Part shown: positions 1 to 5,598 of the stretch, one piece after another
Position numbering within the stretch: position 1 is the first letter of the stretch
How the letters are laid out: every line of letters begins with the position of its first letter
Origin: Cyanobacteria bacterium RUI128
GTDB taxonomy: Bacteria; Cyanobacteriota; Vampirovibrionia; Gastranaerophilales; Gastranaerophilaceae
DNA length: 10,278 nucleotides
Direction of reading: 5' to 3'
Assembly: GCA_024695725.1 (NCBI GenBank)
Contig: JAILHQ010000016.1
Span: 1-10,278 of the forward strand
Program-made: the position numbers and the translations under genes
Notes under the pieces: generated by a model
What the model saw: only the letters and a program-made list of their open reading frames with translations
The model's database searches: none
Told to the model about the DNA's origin: nothing

Positions 1-662
1 TATATGGTGGTGCAGGTCACGATTGGATTTGGGCATATGTGGGATATTCATCAGACAATGTAGAAAAAAATTCAACAGCCGGATGGACTTCTGAAATCCA
101 TGGTGGAGACGGAAATGATTACCTGTTTGCCCAGGTAGAAACAAACGATCTCTATGGCGATGCCGGAGATGATAATTTCTACGCATATATTGACCAAAAG
201 ACAACAGTATCTGATTCTGAAGGTACTGATACATTGAATATGTTTGATACACAAACTGATGATGCTTCAAAAGATAATCTGCACGTTATGTTCAATGTCG
301 CAGCCGGTTACGATTATGATTCAAACAATGCTGAAACTTTATTCAACGGCAATGTGTTTGTTACGGGTACTGCAACGAAAGCAAACTACGATTTATGGAC
401 ATCTGGCGGTGCATTTGCCGGAGTTTCTGTTGTGGGTAATGCTGTTGAAACAATCAAATCATCTGATAATTGGACTTTATCAAAAGAAAACATATCTGTA
501 TTGGCTGAATCTGTTGCAGGTTGGTTGACAACTAACGGATATGGTAATGTTGGCGGAGTATTCTCTAATGCATTAGAAAAATCTGCTGAAGATAGTGCTG
601 CTGATATCCAAGCATTAATTGTAAAATTCGATGAAGCTGCGTGGGCTTCTCCTAATCCGTAA
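1..662 (+). CDS. RTX-type calcium-binding secreted protein, 3' end (5' truncated by the window)
   Basis: The frame is open from the left edge (first whole codon at base 3) to the TAA at 660-662, so only the C-terminal 219 residues are visible. Three nonapeptides near the visible start fit the RTX rule GGxGxDxUx: GGAGHDWIW, GGDGNDYLF and GDAGDDNFY. In this family such repeats form a parallel beta-roll that folds on binding calcium outside the cell, and the proteins usually leave through a type I secretion system using an uncleaved C-terminal signal. The remaining roughly 150 residues have no repeats, are acidic and rich in Asn, Ser, Gly and Ala, and end in SPNP; they may hold the secretion signal. 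A GTG at 39 could be read as a start, but the repeat pattern continues upstream of it, so the gene begins outside the window. Catalytic or adhesive domains, if any, lie upstream. No ABC exporter or membrane fusion protein is nearby. The RTX call is sound; the exact role is unknown. Confidence 0.82.
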   Translation, partial: YGGAGHDWIWAYVGYSSDNVEKNSTAGWTSEIHGGDGNDYLFAQVETNDLYGDAGDDNFYAYIDQKTTVSDSEGTDTLNMFDTQTDDASKDNLHVMFNVAAGYDYDSNNAETLFNGNVFVTGTATKANYDLWTSGGAFAGVSVVGNAVETIKSSDNWTLSKENISVLAESVAGWLTTNGYGNVGGVFSNALEKSAEDSAADIQALIVKFDEAAWASPNP

Positions 663-689
663 TAAGTTACAGATTAGTTTAATAAATAA

Positions 690-718
690 CAAAGGGCGGG
701 TATTATACCCGCCCTTTG
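690..718 (+). terminator. Intrinsic terminator after the RTX gene
   Basis: A perfect 13-bp stem (690-702 with 706-718, core GGGCGGG / CCCGCCC) closes on a 3-base TTA loop, 27 bases past the RTX stop codon. It is followed by TTTAG rather than a long T run, so the U tract is weak, but the GC-rich stem is very stable. It separates the RTX gene from the acyltransferase pair. Confidence 0.85.
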
Positions 719-761
719 ATTTAGCTCTATCTCCCCTCTATCAAATTTCTGTATTTTACGA

Positions 762-767
762 TATAAT
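762..767 (+). promoter_or_regulatory. Candidate -10 box for the acyltransferase pair
   Basis: A perfect TATAAT lies 28 bases before the start codon at 796 and just after the terminator, which is where a promoter is expected. No good -35 hexamer sits 16 to 18 bases upstream, and there is no TG extension, so the call rests on the -10 and the context. Transcription would start near 774. Confidence 0.4.
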
Positions 768-795
768 AATGTTGGTTAGATTTAGGGGTATAAAA

Positions 796-1509
796 ATGAC
801 TGTTATGGAAAAAGAAAAACAAGAAGAAAAGAAAGCATCCGTAAAATCTGAACAAGCAGAAACTCCGGGTGACAGAGCGGCGTTAAGGGAGCCAAAATTC
901 TATAACATTTGGCGAAGAATTTTTCTGTTTTTGGTAACTCATGTAGGATATATGCTTACTTTTAAAATAATGTACAGACTGGAAGTACACGGTAAAGAAA
1001 ATCTACCGAAACATAATCAGTATATAGCTGCAGCAAACCATTTATCAACACTTGATCCGCCGTTGGTTTGTGCGGTTTTGGATAAGGGTGTTGCATATAT
1101 GGCAAAGAAAGAATTATTTAATCACCCGCTTCTTAATTGGTGGCTTAACTGGCTTGGTGCGTTTGCAGTTGACAGAGAAAAACTCGGATATTCAACCGTC
1201 AAAACGGCTTTATCAATAAAACAAACTAATTGGGTTTTGGGGATTTTTCCTCAGGGAACAAGAGAAGAACCGGGCAAGATTACTAATGTAACCAAAGGTT
1301 TTGCAACCTTTGCAAAGAAAACAAAATGCGGAATTTTACCTATCGGTATCACAGGAACGGATAAGAAAGCAAAAATACCGTTTACCGGAAAAATTGTTGT
1401 AAGAATTGGAGAGTTAATACCATACAGCGATAATATTGAAGAAATGGTTGATAAATGGGGACACGCTATTGAAGAATTGACCGGGTATGAATATATTTCG
1501 TCAAAATAG
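796..1509 (+). CDS. PlsC-type 1-acylglycerol-3-phosphate O-acyltransferase, first of two paralogues
   Basis: This 237-residue protein belongs to the PlsC/LPLAT acyltransferases, which add a fatty acid to lysophosphatidic acid (or a related acceptor) at the inner membrane to make phosphatidic acid. Visible motifs are NHxxxxD (N81, H82, D87; the His/Asp catalytic pair), GAFAVDR at 121-127, FPQGTR at 151-156 and LPIG at 181-184. A hydrophobic stretch at about 42-57 may be the membrane anchor. The first 35 residues are hydrophilic, rich in Lys and Glu, and absent from the next gene. The acceptor-binding motif has Gln153 where most family members have Glu (FPEGTR). The start at 796 is chosen because AGGGG (784-788) precedes it by 7 bases; an in-frame ATG at 631 would run back through the terminator into the RTX gene. 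The second paralogue follows after 22 bases, probably on the same transcript. The family is clear; the preferred acceptor is not. Confidence 0.9.
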   Translation: MTVMEKEKQEEKKASVKSEQAETPGDRAALREPKFYNIWRRIFLFLVTHVGYMLTFKIMYRLEVHGKENLPKHNQYIAAANHLSTLDPPLVCAVLDKGVAYMAKKELFNHPLLNWWLNWLGAFAVDREKLGYSTVKTALSIKQTNWVLGIFPQGTREEPGKITNVTKGFATFAKKTKCGILPIGITGTDKKAKIPFTGKIVVRIGELIPYSDNIEEMVDKWGHAIEELTGYEYISSK

Positions 1510-1531
1510 TTGGTAATGGAGAAAAAGATAA

Positions 1532-2206
1532 ATGGATACAAGAAATTATAACAGAAGATATGCGAAAGAATATGGACTAGGCAGAACAATATTTTACAGA
1601 GTGTTCTTAGTTCTGGTTGTATGGGTGGTATCTAAATTACAGTATAATCTCAAGGTTGTAGGTAAGAAAAATTTAAAAAGAGGTACAAAATATCTCTATA
1701 CAGCGAATCATACTTCGTATTTAGATCCGCCATTCGTTGCGATTGCTGCAAATAAAACTATTGCTTATATGGCAAAACAGGAATTGTTCACAGATAAAAA
1801 TTGGCTATTGAGATTTGTTGTGAAAATACTGGGTGCTTTTGCCGTAAATAGAGAAAAACCTGAAATTGCTACATTTAAAACGGTGTTAGATATTTTAAAA
1901 ACAAACTGGTCATTAGGAATGTTTCCTGAAGGGCAGATTAGAAGAACGGGTGTTTTAGAGAATATTCAAAAAGGTTTTGTGACTATTGCAAAAAAAGCAA
2001 AAGTAGACATCGTTCCGATGGGTATATGCGGATTTGACGGTTATGCAGGTAAGACGTTATTCCAAAAACACATAACGGTTAAAATAGGTACACCTATATC
2101 TTATGAATTATCTGAAAACGAGATTATTAAGGAATGGGCAAGACAAATCTGTGAGTTGACAGGTTATGAAAACAAGGTGGTTCTTCCTGAAAAAGTAGCT
2201 GTTTAA
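1532..2206 (+). CDS. PlsC-type 1-acylglycerol-3-phosphate O-acyltransferase, second paralogue
   Basis: A 224-residue acyltransferase clearly homologous to its upstream neighbour, sharing long blocks such as AYMAK-ELF, LGAFAV-REK and a conserved ELTGYE near the C-terminus. The catalytic NHxxxxD is at N59, H60, D65, GAFAVNRE at 101-108, and a hydrophobic N-terminal segment at about 19-35 suggests membrane association. The third motif reads FPEGQIRR (131-138): the Glu missing from the neighbour is present here, but the usual Thr-Arg is replaced by Gln-Ile-Arg-Arg, so the arginine is shifted by one place. GGAG (1517-1520 region) about 10 bases before the ATG serves as the ribosome binding site. 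The gene is 22 bases from the first paralogue and ends 20 bases before a perfect hairpin. The pair looks like a tandem duplication that has diverged, perhaps to use different acyl donors or acceptors (inference). One copy could be the housekeeping PlsC. Confidence 0.89.
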   Translation: MDTRNYNRRYAKEYGLGRTIFYRVFLVLVVWVVSKLQYNLKVVGKKNLKRGTKYLYTANHTSYLDPPFVAIAANKTIAYMAKQELFTDKNWLLRFVVKILGAFAVNREKPEIATFKTVLDILKTNWSLGMFPEGQIRRTGVLENIQKGFVTIAKKAKVDIVPMGICGFDGYAGKTLFQKHITVKIGTPISYELSENEIIKEWARQICELTGYENKVVLPEKVAV

Positions 2207-2226
2207 AACGGCAAAAAATATTTTTA

Positions 2227-2253
2227 GAACCCTTATATTTGATATAAGGGTTC
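2227..2253 (+). terminator. Perfect hairpin with T run, abutting the next start codon
   Basis: GAACCCTTATAT (2227-2238) pairs perfectly with 2242-2253 around a TTG loop. It is followed by TTTT and then directly by the ATG of the next gene at 2258, and preceded by an A/T-rich stretch ending in TTTTT, so it could work in either direction. It fits an intrinsic terminator for the acyltransferase pair. Its right arm also holds AAGGG (2246-2250), the only good ribosome binding site for the following gene, 7 bases before that ATG. In the folded form that site is fully paired. Confidence 0.75.
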
Positions 2254-2257
2254 TTTT

Positions 2258-2851
2258 ATGTCAGTAAATTTTACGGGAAAAGCTCAAATAATGTATGTTC
2301 CGCCAAAAGAGTTCAAAACTCTTTTGGATAAAACTGTTATTGAAGTCGGGCGGCCGGAGAGATATCACTTTGAAGAAAGAAGGGCAAGTGCTTTGCCAAT
2401 GTTTTCAAAAGATGCAAATACCTGTTCAATGTTAGCGGTTAATGACACTCTTATGCATCTTGCTCCTGAAAGAGAAGATATAAGGTTATTTGATAAGTTA
2501 TCGGACTTTTTAAAAGAACAAAAAGACAAATACGGTGATTTGACTGCTGTTCTTATCGGCGGGAAAGCTCCTAATTTGTGCAGACCGAGTACGGAATTAT
2601 ATTCCGGTATTGCTAATCTGCTTGAAAAAGAGGGTGCAGATTATTCGATGATATGCGGGAAACAGTTAGATTTGTTCCTTGATGATATTTACAAAGATGG
2701 AAACAATTACAAATTTACTCAGAAGGGAAATATTGGGTTAGAAGAGTTGTTGCAGGAAAAAGATATCACTCCGAAAAGGTTAAAAGAAATTCTGAAATAT
2801 TATTATCGTGATGTAAAAATTTCAAGAAAACACGATTTAGGTATCGGATAG
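2258..2851 (+). CDS. Unknown protein with faint CheD-like Cys/His arrangement
   Basis: I do not recognise this 197-residue protein with certainty. It has no signal peptide or membrane segment and should be cytoplasmic. It begins MSVNFTGKA. The middle shows, in order, a cysteine followed by a small hydrophobic strand and a His-x-Ala-Pro (C56, then H67 in MHLAPE), a helical stretch (about 76-92), a strand ending in two glycines (AVLIGGKAP, 97-105), another helix (112-125) and a strand with C133-G134. This order resembles CheD-type glutamine deamidases, which use Cys and His in a similar fold, but the spacing differs and overall similarity is weak, so this is a hypothesis. The C-terminal 40 residues look like a short helical domain, with TPKRLKEILKYYYR at 171-184. 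The ATG at 2258 is supported by AAGGG inside the preceding hairpin; the next in-frame ATG (residue 12) has no better site. Length and codon use make it a likely real gene. No chemotaxis genes are nearby. Confidence 0.72.
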   Translation: MSVNFTGKAQIMYVPPKEFKTLLDKTVIEVGRPERYHFEERRASALPMFSKDANTCSMLAVNDTLMHLAPEREDIRLFDKLSDFLKEQKDKYGDLTAVLIGGKAPNLCRPSTELYSGIANLLEKEGADYSMICGKQLDLFLDDIYKDGNNYKFTQKGNIGLEELLQEKDITPKRLKEILKYYYRDVKISRKHDLGIG

Positions 2852-2864
2852 GGGTAATGTATTT

Positions 2865-2948
2865 GTCATTGCGAGAAATTGCATGCAATTTCGTGGCAAT
2901 CCAGGATATGTAACCGGACTGCCGCGTCGTTTCACTCCTCGCAGTGAC
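2865..2948. repeat. GTCATTGCGAG-type palindromic intergenic repeat (MITE/REP-like)
   Basis: An 84-bp imperfect palindrome. The outer arms GTCATTGCGAG (2865-2875) and CTCGCAGTGAC (2938-2948) pair at 10 of 11 positions plus a G-U pair. Inner arms CGTGGCAATCC (2892-2902) and GGACTGCCGCG (2916-2926) pair at 9 of 11. Between the left arms sits a perfect 16-base palindrome (2876-2891) not matched on the right. Elements with the ends GTCATTGCGAG and a TGGCAATCC core are scattered through many unrelated bacterial genomes as small non-autonomous repeats. It is markedly more GC-rich than its surroundings. No transposase is present. It could also form a hairpin in the transcript of the preceding gene. 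Confidence 0.8.
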
Positions 2949-2970
2949 GCCTAATATGACATTTACTCTC

Positions 2971-3012
2971 AATATTTACCCCCCAATATTTACCCCCCCC
3001 TATATTTACCCC
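2971..3012. repeat. Three tandem ATATTTACCCC-type units with long C runs
   Basis: Three adjacent units, AATATTTAC6 (2971-2984), AATATTTAC8 (2985-3000) and TATATTTAC4 (3001-3012), differ mainly in the length of the C run (6, 8 and 4). A decayed version, ACATTTACTCTC, lies just before (2959-2970). The minus strand has G runs with 8-base spacers. The varying homopolymer length suggests slippage. The block lies 35 bases before the -35 box of the next gene. Confidence 0.75.
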
Positions 3013-3047
3013 AAAACTTTAATTTACACACTCAACTATTTATATTA

Positions 3048-3076
3048 TTGAGTAAGTTTGAAAAATAGGTTATAAT
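3048..3076 (+). promoter_or_regulatory. Sigma-70-type promoter of the hydrolase/TPR operon
   Basis: TTGAGT (3048-3053) and a perfect TATAAT (3071-3076) are separated by 17 bases. Transcription would start near 3083, leaving a leader of about 26 bases. The -10 box is also the left arm of a small symmetric sequence (TATAAT, C, ATTATA, 3071-3083) that could be an operator, though such AT-rich symmetry can arise by chance. Confidence 0.65.
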
Positions 3077-3108
3077 CATTATAGTGTAGTATATATTAAG
3101 GAAGAGTC

Positions 3109-4035
3109 ATGAGCGAATTCAGTATAAAATTCAGAGGTGTAAGAGGCAGTTATCCCGTGGCAAACAAGAGATTTCTGGGTTATGGCGGAAACACTTCCTG
3201 TGTAGAGGTTAATGTTGGCGGACATCTTATAATACTTGATGCCGGCACAGGTTTAATTGAGCTCGGGAATGAGCTTATGACAAAATATATTGAATCAGGT
3301 TCTACGATAACTGAGCGTACTCCTGTTGAGGCAACAATTCTCATAAGCCATATCCATCAGGATCACATTATCGGGATACCGTTCTTTAAACCGATGCATC
3401 TTGCATCTACTAAACTGCACGTATTCGGCGGTGTAGCTCAGGATGAAAAACTTGAAACAGAACTTTCAAGATTATTGTTTACAAAGACTTTTCCGCTTGA
3501 TTTAGGAGATATCGCGGCTGAGTTAAACATTCAGGATTTGAACGAAACAAATTATATTATTCTCAGACACGGTGAAAAACCTATTGTGACAAGAGTATAT
3601 GATTTTTATGCTTCCTCCTGCAAAGAGGACGACGTCGTAATATCTTCATATAAATCATTTGCCCATCCGCAGAGCGGGGTTTATGTTTATAAGATTACTT
3701 ACAAGGGTAAATCGCTTGTTTATGCATCTGACAAAGAAAGTTATTCGGGCGGTGACAAGAAGCTTATTAAGTTTGCAAGAAACTGTAATGTCCTTATTCA
3801 CGACTCACAATATACAACAGAAGATTATCTGAGTTTGTATACCCCGAAACAGGGCTTTGGACATTCAACTTATGATATGGCACTTGATGCTAAAAAACAA
3901 ATCGGAGCAGAACAGTTGGTATATTTCCATTTTGACCCTGCTTATGATGATGATAAACTTGATGAAATCAACAAAGCCTACGGCAGAGATGATGCCGTTA
4001 TGGCAAAAGAAGGTTTAGAAATAAACATTTTATGA
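3109..4035 (+). CDS. Metallo-beta-lactamase-fold hydrolase, PhnP / cyclic phosphodiesterase-like
   Basis: This 308-residue cytoplasmic protein has the metal-binding signature HxHxDH as HIHQDH (H81, H83, D85, H86). Further likely ligands are H186 (AHPQSG), D208 (YASDKE) and H274 (FHFDP); H252 lies in GHST, typical of this branch. The N-terminus carries RGVRGSYP followed by YGGNTSC (25-31) and LDAGTG (43-48), typical of the MBL subgroup often annotated as PhnP-like or class II cyclic-nucleotide phosphodiesterase-like hydrolases. Members cleave phosphodiester bonds with two metal ions, but many have unknown substrates, so I give no reaction. Start: AAGGA (3098-3102) lies 6 bases before the ATG, behind a good promoter. 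Its stop overlaps the start of the exported TPR gene (ATGA, 4032-4035), so the two are translated together. All expected metal ligands appear present, so it should be active. An RNase Z role is less likely because the RNase Z flexible arm was not seen. Confidence 0.87.
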   Translation: MSEFSIKFRGVRGSYPVANKRFLGYGGNTSCVEVNVGGHLIILDAGTGLIELGNELMTKYIESGSTITERTPVEATILISHIHQDHIIGIPFFKPMHLASTKLHVFGGVAQDEKLETELSRLLFTKTFPLDLGDIAAELNIQDLNETNYIILRHGEKPIVTRVYDFYASSCKEDDVVISSYKSFAHPQSGVYVYKITYKGKSLVYASDKESYSGGDKKLIKFARNCNVLIHDSQYTTEDYLSLYTPKQGFGHSTYDMALDAKKQIGAEQLVYFHFDPAYDDDKLDEINKAYGRDDAVMAKEGLEINIL

Positions 4036-4592
4036 AAAAACAATTTATAGTATTTTTATTATTTACCTCATTAATCGCAAGCGGTTATGCAAAGCCGATT
4101 GTATCCGGTTCGTATCAGATTGATGCGACAAAAAACTCTGTTTTGCATAATGCTATCGGGTTGAGATATCTTCAGGAACATTGTTATTACGCTGCCGCTC
4201 AGGAGTTTAAGATAGCCATAAGCCTAAACCCGAACAGTCAGTCTGCAGCGGTTTCATATAACAATTTAGGTAAAGCATATATGGAGTTAGGTTTTGCTGA
4301 GCAAGCTCAGGACTGTTTTGAAAGAGCAATAAAGTTATACGGTCTGAATTTCGAGTATTATAAAAATCTGGCAAATTGTTATGCAAAACTCGGGAAGGCA
4401 AAACAAAAAATAGCAGAATATAAAGCAGGTGATAACCCGCTCAATAAGGTTATGGTTGGTCTGTTGTATGTGTATTCCGGCGAAAAACGTGCAGGCATGA
4501 TTACCCTGGATTCCTTCTGTATGTCTGAACCTGATTTGATAATAACCGACGGGGTAAGATCATATCTTCATGAACTCAGTAGTGAAGACTGA
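4032..4592 (+). CDS. Exported TPR-repeat protein
   Basis: A 186-residue protein with a clear signal peptide: two lysines, a hydrophobic core (about 5-17) and likely cleavage after SGYA at residue 20. There is no lipobox cysteine, so the mature form should be periplasmic or secreted. Three tetratricopeptide-like helix pairs follow: about 39-68 (ending AISLNPN), 74-107 (SYNNLGKAYMELGFAEQAQDCFERAIKL is near consensus) and 108-133 (YKNLANCYAKLGKAKQKIAEYK). The remaining 50 residues look helical but do not fit the repeat well. TPR units bind other proteins; no partner can be named. The ATG overlaps the stop of the hydrolase gene and no ribosome binding site sits at a usual distance, so translation probably depends on ribosomes finishing the upstream gene. 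Only 16 bases separate its stop from the end of the convergent permease gene. Confidence 0.83.
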   Translation: MKKQFIVFLLFTSLIASGYAKPIVSGSYQIDATKNSVLHNAIGLRYLQEHCYYAAAQEFKIAISLNPNSQSAAVSYNNLGKAYMELGFAEQAQDCFERAIKLYGLNFEYYKNLANCYAKLGKAKQKIAEYKAGDNPLNKVMVGLLYVYSGEKRAGMITLDSFCMSEPDLIITDGVRSYLHELSSED

Positions 4593-4598
4593 TACACC

Positions 4599-4609
4599 AT
4601 ATTTACCCC
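4599..4609. repeat. Isolated ATATTTACCCC copy between convergent genes
   Basis: This 11-mer is identical to 3002-3012 and to the core of the tandem units at 2971-3012. It fills most of the 16-base gap between the TPR and permease genes, its last base being the end of the permease stop codon. Its TTACCCC end is complementary to GGGGTAA at 4551-4557 inside the TPR gene. Confidence 0.55.
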
Positions 4610-5427
4610 TACCCCTTGACGCCGCCTTTCATCATGTCATTAATAATATATTTTTTGCCGAGCAGGAAGATAATAACGGCAGGGAGTGTGCATATAAGTG
4701 AGCAGGCAAGCAAATCGCCCCATTCTATGACTTCTCTGTAACTACCCTTAAACACTGCAAGCCCTAAAGGCAGGGTTCTCATAGCTTCCGAATTGGTAAC
4801 TATCAGAGGCCATACAAAACTGTTCCAGCTTGATATAAACGTAAAAATTGCAAGCGTTGTAATTGCAGGAAGTGCAAGCGGGCAGGCTATCTTCCAAAAC
4901 ATTTGTAACTTGTTACATCCGTCAATAATTGAGGCATCTTCCAATTCCTTCGGGAAAGAGAGAAAATGCTGGCGCATCATAAATACCCCGAACCCCCCAA
5001 ATATACCCGGAAGTATCAGTGCAGGATAGGTATCTACCAGATGCAATTCTCTCATAAGAAAGAACAACGGAATAATGTTTACCTGAGGCGGAATAAACAT
5101 TGTTATTAAAATAATGAAAAATATGATGTTTCTTCCTTTGAAGGTTATCCTTGCAAAGGCGTATCCTGCGAGAGTGGATACAACTATCTGTCCTATTGTC
5201 GTGAGAACCGAAACGACAAGACTGTTTATAAAATATCTGCCGACTGGTATAGTATTTGTGACGTGGGTATAGTTTGATAAAGTCAGATGCTGAACCATCC
5301 CCGACACATCAGTGAACGACAGCTGATTTTCAGGCGATAGCGACACCATAACCATAATAAGAAATGGTGCCAGCATACTTATTGCCGTAAAAATTAATAT
5401 TGCTGATAAAATATATTTTTTGTTCAT
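4609..5427 (-). CDS. Carbohydrate ABC transporter permease, MalG/UgpE-type
   Basis: A 272-residue inner-membrane protein with about six hydrophobic segments (roughly 5-30, 66-92, 100-125, 133-152, 184-210, 238-258). The EAA loop that docks on the ATPase is visible at 161-180 (ELEDASIIDGCNKLQMFWKI, with the central Gly170). Features such as FINSL (66-70), AGYAFAR near 87-93, IPPQV near 112-116, WNSFVWPL near 201-208 and a C-terminal GGVKG match the second permease of CUT1 sugar importers. It normally pairs with a MalF-type permease, a substrate-binding protein and an ATPase. None of these is adjacent: the gene stands alone between a convergent TPR gene and a divergent adhesin gene. An in-frame TAA 9 bases upstream of the ATG fixes the start, yet there is no clear ribosome binding site. 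Length is normal for the family and there is no sign of decay. The substrate cannot be told. Confidence 0.9.
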   Translation of the reverse strand: MNKKYILSAILIFTAISMLAPFLIMVMVSLSPENQLSFTDVSGMVQHLTLSNYTHVTNTIPVGRYFINSLVVSVLTTIGQIVVSTLAGYAFARITFKGRNIIFFIILITMFIPPQVNIIPLFFLMRELHLVDTYPALILPGIFGGFGVFMMRQHFLSFPKELEDASIIDGCNKLQMFWKIACPLALPAITTLAIFTFISSWNSFVWPLIVTNSEAMRTLPLGLAVFKGSYREVIEWGDLLACSLICTLPAVIIFLLGKKYIINDMMKGGVKG

Positions 5428-5449
5428 AAGAAAATTTTATCATAATCTT

Positions 5450-5478
5450 GTCATATAAAAGTATGATTTTTGTATCAA
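5450..5478 (-). promoter_or_regulatory. Possible weak promoter for the permease gene
   Basis: Read on the minus strand, TTGATA (5473-5478) is followed after 17 bases by TATGAC (5450-5455), which matches the -10 consensus only partly; TATATG at 15 bases is an alternative. It would give a leader of about 20 bases. In such AT-rich DNA this can arise by chance. Confidence 0.3.
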
Positions 5479-5504
5479 AATTCATGCTTGACCTAGTTTT
5501 AGGG

Positions 5505-5532
5505 TTGAAATTTGTATAAAAAACATTATAAT
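5505..5532 (+). promoter_or_regulatory. Promoter of the large Pmp-like gene
   Basis: TTGAAA (5505-5510) and a perfect TATAAT (5527-5532) are 16 bases apart, a near-consensus sigma-70 promoter. Transcription would start near 5539, giving a leader of about 60 bases. A further TTGACC at 5488-5493 lies too far upstream to pair with this -10. Confidence 0.68.
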
Positions 5533-5549
5533 TAAAATAGAGGCCCACT

Positions 5550-5588
5550 ATGGGAAAATCATGTTACCCCAAAAACTCGAGAGATTAA
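5550..5588 (+). CDS. Possible 12-codon leader ORF before the Pmp-like gene
   Basis: ATG at 5550 opens a 12-codon frame (MGKSCYPKNSRD) ending with TAA at 5586-5588. GAGG (5540-5543) lies 6 bases before it, a good ribosome binding site, and its stop overlaps the AAGG (5587-5590) used by the large gene. This would couple translation of the two. The main weakness is that GAGG would be at the very 5' end of the transcript predicted from the promoter at 5505-5532. Short frames of this size occur by chance. Confidence 0.25.
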   Translation: MGKSCYPKNSRD

Positions 5589-5598
5589 GGTTGATGCT

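Noticed and set aside
244..528. A 94-codon plus-strand frame inside the RTX gene
   Set aside because: It lies wholly within the RTX gene in another frame and its composition resembles no protein family.
631..795. Extended start of the first acyltransferase at ATG 631
   Set aside because: The extra 55 codons overlap the RTX gene and cross the terminator hairpin. ATG 796 has a good ribosome binding site, and acyltransferase homology begins only after it.
2766..2972. A 68-codon minus-strand frame over the intergenic palindromic repeat
   Set aside because: It is mostly the translation of the 84-bp repeat (IATK, SRNDK style) and runs into the end of the plus-strand gene. Such frames are a known by-product of this repeat type.
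4593..4608. Bidirectional intrinsic terminator between the convergent genes
   Set aside because: The 16-base gap holds no short stem with a T run. The only complementarity (GGGGTAA / TTACCCC) has a 45-base loop and lies partly in coding sequence.
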